Below, one piece after another: positions 47,701 to 59,700 of a stretch of DNA of 64,000 bases; position 1 is the stretch's first letter; each line of letters starts with the position of its first letter. The stretch covers positions 35,110,109-35,174,108 of the forward strand of contig CAIIXF020000002.1 in the NCBI GenBank assembly GCA_903813345.2, given 5' to 3'. The notes beneath the pieces are model-generated. The model did no database searches and had not been told where the DNA came from. It worked only from the letters and a program-made list of their open reading frames with translations. Both the position numbers and the translations under genes were made by a program. Source of the stretch: Owenia fusiformis. Lineage: Eukaryota > Annelida > Polychaeta > Sabellida > Oweniidae.

Positions 47701-50700
47701 TGATTAGACCTAGATCTGGACTTGGACCTGAACTGGACCTTGACCTGGACTTGGACCTGGAAATGGACTGGACTGGTATTTTTTCAATCTTTTCTTCACT
47801 TCTCTTGACTTTCTATAAGGCTATCATCAGATCGATTTTTCTCGAAATTTAAAAATCAGCAATTTCTCGGAAACTGGGCGAACTTGGGAAATGGCGATGA
47901 TAGGTCAAATAGACATTATGGATATGCATAAAATGAATGTGGAAATGACTCAATCCGAATAGCAGTTTTAATGTGTACAGCCAATGTTGACAGACGGACG
48001 GACCAACGGACGGACGCCTGGTCGATCCCATAGGCTCACTGTGTGAGCCAAAAACTATGGTTTTATCGCTAATCCTGTTAATTTGAAAAATGGGTCCATA
48101 ACATGTAATGATGACAATGAAAATGTTGAAATTAGGTACGCCAATGAAGTGAATTCAGAGAAAAAGACCCATCGACCCACTGGAATACCCACAAATCAAG
48201 TTTCATAGCCTTGCCCAAGTCGGTCTCTTTTACTTATCTTGATTTCTATTATGACCGCCTTGTACCCAAGAGAAAGCCACGTGCTTTACCGACCCAATGT
48301 TTTTGTCGGTAAAATTTGACAAATCAACGACGGCCCTACATTGCCGGACTAGGTCTTCGTGCATTTCCATCGCGAATTCAGTTTTGATTTTGAATTAACA
48401 TTGAATTGCATGATTTCATTTAGATGAGTATTAATGACGGCTTACATTCCAATGTACATTTAATAACATAATATATTGTAACTCTAAAGAAACACTCGAT
48501 CAGATCATTGAATTCAAGTCCTAGACGGGTAGTTTGCTTTTTTAATGCAGGTCAACCTGATAACGTTTTGATTGGTCAATCAGCCTGAAGTCACACGTTG
48601 TGTCCATGTTCATATTGTCAATCAATATGGTTTTGCGATACCCTTAGGTAGCCTAGGTATTATGGGAATCTCGGAACCGCTGAATAACTTAGCATAATAT
48701 CAGCGATGATACATTGGATTGTACAAGGTGGTAATAATTCAAGATCAGATAAGTAAATAAATACCGACTTGGGCAAGACTACACGTTTCAGAGCCATTAA
48801 CATTCCTTGAAAGTGACAATGAGCAGCCAACACATGGACCATCCGTAAATCTTGATGATTTTGTCAGCTCAGCTGAACGAGCCTCCAGATTCCTTGAAAC
48901 AAATGACCATAATTCAAGAATAATATTATCTATTTACAATTTTTTGAAATCGTGGTAAGTGGAATCTTTCCAATTACCAATATAGCATTATTATTGTTTT
49001 TGGACACTGTGGATTAAAATATTAAAAATACACACATTCAAAATGATTCAATTGAAACCTAGCCAGTCTGTTCAATGAATCCAATCAGAACGTCTACTAA
49101 TCCACATGATACATCATAATTAAATTGCTTTTTTAAAGCGGATATTTCATATCATGACCCCAAAAATATTATAGAACACATTGTATTTGTATTTTACTAC
49201 ACACAGACATATTTGTGTATGTGAAATAATTATATTACTTGAATTTTTTATTCCCCATTACAAGGTAAACCTATGGCAAATTATACATACCTTCTCACAG
49301 CTATGAGCGAGATGATAAAACTGGTCGAGTGAACTCGTTTGAGTTATCTATTCTCCATAAAAATATCAGAGAATGTGTGTTTATAGCGTAGCTTTGGTTT
49401 TGTAAATCAATGAAGTATGATATACACGGATGAGTAAATATAGATTATTTAAACAGAAGTAATGTGATAAAGTATGAGATATGTATTATTTAACGACATA
49501 CCATGTTAAGATAGGGCAAACGAAGAAGGCCTCTCGTCATACCAATGCCAATGATCCATAGTACAGTCTCGGGATATGTAACAATAGTTTCTAGACTTAT
49601 AAACAGAGGTGTACGCTCAGGGTCACTTATTTCTTTTCTGGACTTTTCATTTGTAATATCATCATGGGTTTTCTTTGTAGATTTGTCTTCACCTGGTGAA
49701 GTTTCTTTTTTTGTAAACAATGGAGTTTCCTCTGTTTGAGGTAGATCCTTTCTAGAATCACTGTTTTTAATGTCAGTTTTTGTTTTCTTTACACATTTCA
49801 TTTTGTCTTTAGCTGATGCTGGTATCAGTTTTGTTGTATCGCGAGCATCATTCTCAATTGATTCTACATCTTTTAATTCAACAGTATCGGCTTTAGTTCC
49901 ATCAATTGAGCTGTACATATCGTCAGACCGTGTTTTCATTTCAACAGAAGCATCTTTATTAGATCCAGAATCCACCAAATCACTTTTATAGGGGAATAAC
50001 AAAGAGCTACATATCATACCAATGACGAATGTAAAGGCACTCGATATTCGGAAAGTTCCTCTCCATCCATAATTTAGTACTAGTCTTGTATTCATTGGAT
50101 TGAATACCAAGCCACCTAAAGTACAAATACATCAAATTCAAATGTTTCCCTTATAGTTTATGGTTTCTTGACAACTCATCCCAAGAACAACTCATTCCAA
50201 GAACAACTCATCCCAAGAACAACTCATTCCAAGAACAACTCATCCCAAGAACAACTCATTCCAAGAACAACTCATTCCAAGAACAACTCATCCCAAGAAC
50301 AACTCATCCCAAGAACAACTCATTCCAAGAACAACTCATTCCAAGAACAACTCATTCCAAGAACAACTCATTCCAAGAACAACTCATCCCGAGAACAACT
50401 CATTCCAAGAACAACTCATTCCAAGAACAACTCATTCCAAGAACAACTCATCCCAAGAACAACTCATTCCAAGAACAACTCATTCCAAGAACAACTCATT
50501 CCAAGAACAACTCATTCCAAGAACAACTCATTCCAAGAACAACTCATCCCAAGAACAACTCATTCCAAGAACAACTCATTCCAAGAACAACTCATTCCAA
50601 GAACAACTCATCCCAAGAACAACTCATTCCAAGAACAACTCATTCCAAGAACAACTCATTCCAAGAACAACTCATTCCAAGAACAACTCATTCCAAGAAC

Positions 50701-53700
50701 AACTCATTCCAAGAACAACTCATCCCAAGAACAACTCATCCCAAGAACAACTCATCCAAGAACAACTCATTCCAAGAACAACTCATTCCAAGAACAACTC
50801 ATTCCAAGAACAACTCATCCCAAGAACAACTCATTCCAAGAACAACTCATTCCAAGAACAACTCATCCAAATACAAGAAGAATACTGAAGTATACAATAA
50901 GGCTATCTTACTAATAGCGGTAATTTGAATGACGTTGAACAGAAATATCTGATAAGATTATACTGTAACCTGGACAGAATTGTTCAAGTGTCCCTTTTTA
51001 ATAACTTTTGAAAATGCCAGTTGTCATGTCCAATTCAGATTACTGAAAATATGCCAGAAGTAACATTTAATATTTCAAACATTCAATCAAAAGTTGAAAT
51101 TAATTATATAAAAGTACGTCGTTGCATTTTAAGTTGAGATGAGTTGTCTCGGGATGACGTATTTTGGAAAGAATTGTCTTGGGATGAGTCCTGTTACCAA
51201 ACTCACTATCATCATTGGCTTCGATGGTTTTGTACCACATGATAACATGCGAGGTTATTTTCTTATTAAACTATGTTAAGCCATTTCTTTTTCAATCGCC
51301 ATCCATTTGTCAGTGAGTCAATCTATCAATAAAAGGTGGTAGTAAATCACCCCTCGTTCAATTTAGTTTTCACATGAGAATATTCATTAGAAATTGGTTA
51401 TGCGCAAAGATTAGATTTAATTAAAGTTATTTTGTTAAACCTACCTAAGGGGAAACTAATACTTAGGACGCTTGTGGCAAATACATGAAACCTATGCTGT
51501 TGATGAAAATGTTCCCCGAGTATATGAGAAACTGCAACAAGCATAATGGAATTCGCCATCCCTCCTATAATACTGTGTGTCAGGAACAACCAGTTGATTG
51601 AAGAAATGAATGAGGAAGACAGAAAACTCAAAGATTTCAGTGTGATGCCAATCATGGCTCCAAATCGATATCCATTTTCTCCCAGGCACTGGATGATTAG
51701 AAAAGACAGTGGGGACAGAGTAGCTGAGGTAAACATGACGATAGATCCAATTATATCTGCAAAAATAGAAGTGTGATATACGTCGGGTGTCATCATATCT
51801 CTTGAAATTTTGGTTTTTAATAAATTCCATTTCACAGAAGATGCAACATACAATGATCTATCAATTGAGCAATATGTTTAATTAATTAGTATAGCAATAA
51901 ATGAATGCTCGCCCATTTAGTTCCTTTTCACTATTAGTCCATGGTATGACTTCCGAATATGAAGGATCCGTAGCACACTCTAGCGCAGCAACATTTGAAG
52001 CAATATTTATAAAGGTGTACATGTCTTGATTCTTTTAAAATACCATTTGCTGAAAAAACTTCCGGCTTTCGGGTCGAAAAATGTCTTTCATCACAAGGGG
52101 TCAAAAAAACGTAAATATTTTGATTCGAACTTTAATACATTTTATAAGACACAGACCGTTATTCTTAGCATACGAACAAAAATAAATCATCATAATTTAA
52201 AAATATTCTATTTAATTTTACCGTAGATGTCAGTGTTTAATTAGTGTAATTATGCAAGTGTGTTTTTCAGATTTTGTTTGATTTTTCAAATATGAGCCAA
52301 GCCGATTCAACAAAATTATGTGGAATATTTAGGTAATTTATGATTGGGAACATGTTAGTTTTCTTACCATTTAAAACATTTTATTACCAGAATTTTTCCA
52401 TATAATTGCAAGGGGTCTAACAACAAATTATTGTTCATGTTTTACAAAACATAATACAATAACAAATATGTAAGATTTATATCTAATTAAATGTTGCAGA
52501 GGTATTTGAATGTTCATTTATTCCAAGGGCATGTCTAATAATCAATTAGAGTCATATGCAATCGAACGCTCTGAAATTCTTCCTCGACGTTACTTGTGGC
52601 TATCATCAAGTTTTCTGATAGCTGTTTGTTTTTTGACCTTACCGCTGGATACAAGCAGATTTTAGGAAGATACTGATAACGATTTTTCTCAATTATTCAT
52701 GAATTTGATCAAGTCTTGATGGTTGTTTTATAAGCAACTGAGCTATATCTAACTACGAGAAATAGAATTTTAGCTGTAGTTCCAATTAGTCAAGGAAGAG
52801 CAATTGGCCAGCCTTTATTGATAATTTTCACCGCTGAATAAAGGTTCATATCTCACAACGTATTGAGACCCCTTTGTAAAAAAAACTAGCATAATTTAAA
52901 CATTCGTCATTCCAATATAAAAGTGATTCATTTGTAGCATTTATCTTATTAATACATTAGAAACAATACAAAACGTCGATACACTGATTACATATTTTTT
53001 GGTATTGATAAGAAAAATAACCTCAAACTTATAGCTTAGAAATATAAATCATATATTTAAAATCATTTTTTATTATTTTCTGTTGTATTGTGTACTCCAA
53101 ATTGTGAAAAATTGGTATTTTATTTTTTGGTAATTTTTTTGACCTCTGTTAATGGCAGGCATAATTCAGCCTTAAAGCCGGAAGTATATTGAACAGTCAT
53201 AATGAAAATTATTAGGGGACATATGTAGGTATGTTAATGTAAGGTCAAATATCGCTGCGCTATAGTGTGCTACCAACTCCTTTATTAGACGTCCTAGAGA
53301 TTTCATACCATGGACTATATGTTCAGACCACACATTGAGTGTGATTTTGTTGATAGTAAAGGGTACCAAGTAACTTCGAAGTTTGCAAACTGCAACCAGG
53401 CTCCGAGTGACCCTGGCTCTTTAGAATTAGTTACAATGGAGTTAATTATTTGTAACGACAATAAGAGTTGGTTTTATTGACCCAAGGAGTCTGGTTGCAG
53501 TTTGGACCAAAGTAGCCTTCGCAACAGGTACTGTACGAAATTAAGCGTGATAGTTGAACGTGCGGGGTATGGTACAACACGAGGGTGATGAAATTTTAGA
53601 AAGATCTGGTCCAGTTTTTAGATATCTTTATATGTAAATGTCTGTAGCAACATCCTGGACGGTGAACTTGACAGTGCATTTCATAGTAAAACCTACACAA

Positions 53701-56700
53701 ACTCATAATGCAGTTTACGGTATCGATCTTTCTCAAACGATGAACTCATCAGTTTGCTCAAAATGAAACTGTTGACTCTTTAGGATTCCAACAAACAATT
53801 TGGCATTTTAGTTCAAGTTCATTTGGTGAATAACGAACAAGGTCTACATTTTCAAATTCTAGACTACTACAACTATTATTCGATGATCGGACTTATGATC
53901 GGACTTATGATCGGACAAAAGTATGATGTGTACCTCAAGGTAATAAAGTTACATGTACTATGTTTGATCATAAGTTCGAATAAAAGTTGTGTTTCAAATA
54001 TTACCTGTATGATATATTTAGAGGTTATGTCACTATCGTGGCATATATGCCCGAGGTCTCAGTAATATATGGCCCGACCTTGGGAGGGACATTGATCTCT
54101 GAGAACCGAGGGCATATGTGCCACGATAGTGACATAAACGATTTATAACATACCTATGATGATGTAGACTGGTCAGAGAGTACCGTTTTCTTATAGAATT
54201 GACAAACAAATGGTTTGAAAATGATTGAAATGAGTTTAGAAAAATTGCTCGCGCAGTTTTATCTTCGATTGATTGGTTATGACGTCAGCGCCTTGACCAA
54301 TCAGAAAGTTAGCGGGCGCGGGCTTTTCGAAACTTATATTGGCCCGCTGTCTTGTGTACACTTTGCACTATACATCATCATAGGTATGTTATAAACGAGA
54401 CTAATGTTAATGCTACCAGGGGGAATTGGACCTGCAAGCCTATACATATTGTAAATTCGATATGTCTGTTTTGACCTCCAATCAGTTTTATTAGTTGCAC
54501 ATAACATTCACTGGCATGTAGCGGCCCTGATATCGATAAATTCTACACGCAATATAACCCGATTCTACATGCTTGGTTAAAACTTTACACGAAAAAGCTT
54601 CGATATCCGGGCATTTACTCTTACACTGAACTGAAAATAGCATCGTCTTAACGTGTATGTGTTGGCTTCCGGGTAAGTTTATCAACATTTATACTCAATT
54701 GAAAGAGCAGTCGTGCTTATATCGTGTACAGTCTAGAGGATAAGGTATGAAAAGTGTCCCCTCGGTGGACACTAGCATTTTCTTTGATGTTGTAATCTAT
54801 TCAAAATGTTTAAGTGAGCTCAGTAAATCATCACAAAAGAAAGTCAGTCAACTGACAAGCATGCATGCAAACCTACTAAAAATACATGATATATGTACAG
54901 TAGAATTGACACTGAATTTAAACTCAACATGTAAACCTAAATTCATTTTGTATGAATTTACAAATCAACTGAAGTTGTGATGCTTACTCTTTGGTACTTT
55001 TCAGTGTTAAATAGCTAATAATTACATGTTGTTTTAGAGTATTTGGTAGCTGTCTTAGGGCTGGGGGCTATATATATTATATACACAGAAAATGTATTAA
55101 AATATAGCAACTAATTAAATGTGCAATATCAAGTTAATATTGCATTACAAAATTTTCAAGTTATCAGTGAACAGGCAACTTTTAAAAAAAAACAATTTTG
55201 AAAAAATTGAAAAGTTTCTGAACTTTATAAATACTGTGAAGAAATCAAATCAAATCTTTCACACCCAAGATATGCTTGAAAAATGCAATTAATGAGGAAA
55301 TCAGAGAAGCAACCTAGACCTTGAAAAATGGTAGAGTCAGAAATCCTGAACATTGGCTCCCACCTGAATCAGACATGAAAACAGTGGCTAGTTTTATAGA
55401 ACTACACTTGGAATATTCTTCTACTGTACGGATTCATGGTGCCCATCTGCCTGATTTCATGTCTCGTGTGGTTGTTTAATATCTTCTCAAATGGAAAAGT
55501 GGGATACAATTTTGGAACAGGTGGACGGAGTAATCTAGTCATGGAACCAGACCAGTTACTTACAGTCACTGTGACAATAAGAAAGAAAAATACGATTGTG
55601 GAAAAATACTCCTCAAAAAGGAAAAAGTAGAAACAAGGCATAATATTAACATGACAAGAATTTCTGAAAAAATAAAATGGTCAATTTGAAGCAAGTTGAA
55701 AAAATACCTTTTTATGTCCCCACAACATAGTGTGGGGCCATATTGTCGGCCTAGGCCCGTCCGTCTGTCTGTCTGTCCATCCGTCTGTCCGTCCATACGT
55801 CGGCAGTTTTCTCCAAACCCTCTACAGATATCACCTTCAAATTTTCAGGGATAACTTATGGGAGACCCTATCTGTTGCAAGACTAACGCCTGGCGTAACC
55901 GTCACCATGTTATTCAGTGTTTTTTAAGTAGCGCAATGATCCTGCCATGACCGTGGTAATGTTATCGTGAAAGCCTGGTATAACCGCGACAATGCTGTAT
56001 TATATTGCAATGCCTGCCATGACCGTGACAATGTATATATACATGTAGTTCTGCAAGGCTTGGTATGACCGTAACAATGTAATATAGTATTGCAAGTTCA
56101 GATATGAGAGTGGTAATGTAGAAATTTACGATTAGGACTGCTATAACCGTGACAGTGTGTATTGCAAAGCCTGGCATGACCATGGCAATGTAATATAGTA
56201 TTGCAAGGCTTGGTATGACCGCCATGGCAATGTGATATAGTATTCCAAGTTCGGGTATGAGAGTGGTAATGTAGAAATTCATGATTGCTATAATTGACCG
56301 TGACAATGTGTATTTGAAAACCTGGCATGACCATGGCAATGTATTATGGGATCGCAAAGCCTGGCATGACCGTGACAATGTAATATAGTATTGCAAGGCT
56401 AGGTATGAGGGTGGTAATGTAGAGATTTAGGCTTAGTTCTACTATGACCGTTATAATGTATTGCAATGACTAGTAAATATGTATGACATTAATGCCAGGA
56501 ATATCCTTAACAATTTTAAGTGATCCTCATTACAATTAAACAGTTTAATACGATGATCATGGTGTTTAACTACCTTAATTATGTCAAAATCAAAATTTCT
56601 ACTATACATTAATATTCACATTCGCTTATAAACCACAATAAAGGCTACGGTCGCGCCAGGCTTCCACGATAACACTTCCAGGGTCATGACAGGCCTTGCA

Positions 56701-59700
56701 ATAGAATACAGCATTGTCACGGTTATACCAGCCTGTCACGGTTATACCAGGCTTACACGATAACACTACCATGGTCATGGCAGGATCCTTGCGCTACTTA
56801 AAAAACACTGATTAACATGGTGATTAAGAAATCAGCAAAAACTAATGATCACTTTTTTATTGTCGGCCATTTTGGATTTTTCCATCCTAAGATCTTGTCT
56901 GTAAAGACTTGTCTACACGTTTTCAGGTGAACCCTTTGGTAGAGCAATTTTAAATTTTCATGGTTGATTCTTAGTATGAAAATCTAGATATGATAAGTTT
57001 TTTAGCATTCTGGATAAATGTCAAAGCAGCCATTTTGGATTTTCCGTCCTAAAATCTTGTCTGTAAAGTCTTGTCTACAGGTTTTCAGGTGAACCGTTTG
57101 AGAGATCAATTTTATATTTTCAGGGATGATTCTTAGTATGAAAATCTAGAACTGATTAGTTTTTTGGCATTCTGGGCAAATGTCAAGGCAGCCATTTTGG
57201 ATTTTTCCTTCCTAAAATCTTGTAGAGTCTTGCTTATGCGTTTTCTGGTTTACTGTTCGACGGATCAATTTCAAATTTTTAGGGTTAGGCTAGTTCTTAG
57301 TATGAAAATCTAGAGCTGACTAATTTTTGGCATTCTGGGTAAATTTTAAGGTGGCCATTTTGCATTTTTTTTTGTAATTGTCGTGTCTACTCATTTTCAG
57401 GATATACATTTGCGGAATCACCCATTGGTGGCGACATATTGTATACATTTGTGTTTAACCCTGAGAAGGTCATTGATGGTGAAATCTCAACTCTAAAGTC
57501 AGATTTGAACTTCTGAGAACATGTAGCTAATTTTGAAAAAATTGGTCAATTTGAAGCAAGATAAAAAAGACCTTTTTGACCTTAAAATTGCATTGAAGGT
57601 CAACTCTTTTCTGACCTTGGGAATGTCATTGAAGGTCAAATCTTTAGTCAGATTTGAAATGTTGAGAACTTCTAGATGATTTTGAAAAAAAACTGGTCAA
57701 TTTGAAGCAAGTTGAAAAAAGACCTTTTTGTGACCTTGAGGTCATTGAAGGTCATATCTAAAGTCAGATTTGAACTTCTGATAACTTGTAGATGATTTTG
57801 AAAAAATTGGTAAATTTGAAGCTAGTTGAAAAAATACCTTTTCGACCTTGAGAAGGTTATCGAAGGTCAAATCTTAAATATAAAGTAAGATTTGAAGTTC
57901 TGAAAACATGTGGATGATTTTGAGAAGTTGAAGTCAGTCTAAACAGTATTTGTTAAGTTATTGGAAGTTGTAAGAATTTGTTACAGACGCCAATCGCCAA
58001 CCACCAACAGCCAACCACCAACCGGTGTCAAAAAGAACAGAGACCATAACGAAAAAATAAACTGGTCAATTTGAAGCAAGGTGAAAAAATACCTTTCTGA
58101 CCTTGAACATGTCATTGAAGGTCAAATCTTAAGTCAGATTTGAACCGTTGAGAACTTGTAGATGGTTTTGAAAAAGGTCAATTTGAAGCAAGTTGAAAAA
58201 TGACCTTTTGTGACCTTTAGAAGGTCATGGAAGGTCAAATCTAAATTCTAATGTCAGATTTGAACTTCTGATAACTTGTAGATGATTTTGAAAAAAGGTC
58301 AATTGGAAACAAGTTGAAAAAGACCTTTTTAAACCTTGAAAAGGTCTCTGAAGGTCAAATCTTAAATAAAAAGTCAGATTTGAACTTCTGAAAAGATGTA
58401 GAAGATTTTGAAAAAAATTGAAGTGTCATATTATAGCTTAGATTGATTCTGTTATTTTGCATAAGTAATGCTTTTAATTGTTTTTTTCATAACTCTCATT
58501 TTAAATATTTAATATGTCATACGTAAATCAAAAATAAGTGAATCACTTAAGTTGCTCATATAATCTTAGGGCATGTTGAATGTAACCATTTGATTCATTC
58601 TGTAATTTTGCAGTATTCAGTTTCAGAATTAAAGAAAAGTTAGAAAATGAATATGACGTTGGATTATTTTTACTTTATGGAATGTAAAATTAAAGATCAA
58701 CAAATGTAATCTAAACTTAACCCAAACCATAATTCATTCATAACATTACTACTACAGCAGTTACGGTCACTGGTTTCCTTACCTATATACTGAAACCATG
58801 TACTGTGAAAATTATGTGATCTATGGAGTGACAATGATACATATTGCTCCCCCCCTCCGTCCCATAATTATTTTCGATTATTTTTTATTTTACGTATTGA
58901 AACTTATTTTATAAATTCAGCAATGGCATTAATTTAGTTATGATATCGTCACTTACAAGTATTTAATACAGGTCGTGTAGACCATTGTTGCTTGATTTGT
59001 AGCTAAAACGTTGATTTGTGTCTGTTGGTTGTCTCGCGCCTTTTTTAATAGATCTCATATCTTAGATGCCTATCGTTTCAGAAAAAATCCCAGAAGACCT
59101 AACATATTTTACCATACCGTGCGCCTATCAATTCAGCAATTCAATAGTAAACTTTTTCTTGAAAAAATAAATCTCTCAGATTTGTTGAATTTTCTTGCAG
59201 AAATTGCCTGCTCCCCCCCTCCGTCCCATTTTCACGATCACCGGGTGTGATAATCCTAACTAAATTGTAAGGATTGGCCGTCCCAAAAAGGTGTGTAGGA
59301 TCTACTGGGCATCAGTGAAATGGTTGGTTTTTTTCAAAAATGAAGCACTTATTAGTTTATAAGTTGTTACGTGAGACATATATTCTATCAAAGTTTTAAA
59401 GGTCGCGGATTAACTGCTTTTGGTTTTAACTCTGTAGGCGGGGCCTAAATCCATGATTTCGATAGGGATACTAATACCAATGGTCAAATATATAAGTGTC
59501 TAAAAGCACGAACCATGTCTTGATCATCATATTGCGAGATGTTCAGATGAGAGAGGTGTTCACATACAAAAGTTTTATTATTACTTACTTTGTTTTGCCA
59601 GAGTAGTTTGGTTCCTGCCTTCACTCTCAATTTCAACAGTGATTACTCCAAAACTTAATTCCATTTGGATACGTAAAATCACTAATATAGAACATGCTGC

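Noticed and set aside
50168-50914. 248-codon frame rich in TTHSKNNSFQEQLIPR
   Set aside because: Three 16-bp units make 48 bp, so all three forward frames repeat the same peptide. It lies in an intron on the opposite strand to the gene.
51757-51853. N-terminal extension of exon 2 (open frame starting MYVASSVKW)
   Set aside because: Open but unneeded. The pyrimidine-rich acceptor at 51757 gives the correct TM1-TM2 spacing, and the extension is not open in the same way in the paralogue.
52026-52226. 66-codon plus-strand frame in intron 1
   Set aside because: No motif, wrong strand for the host gene, and typical of chance frames in AT-rich DNA.
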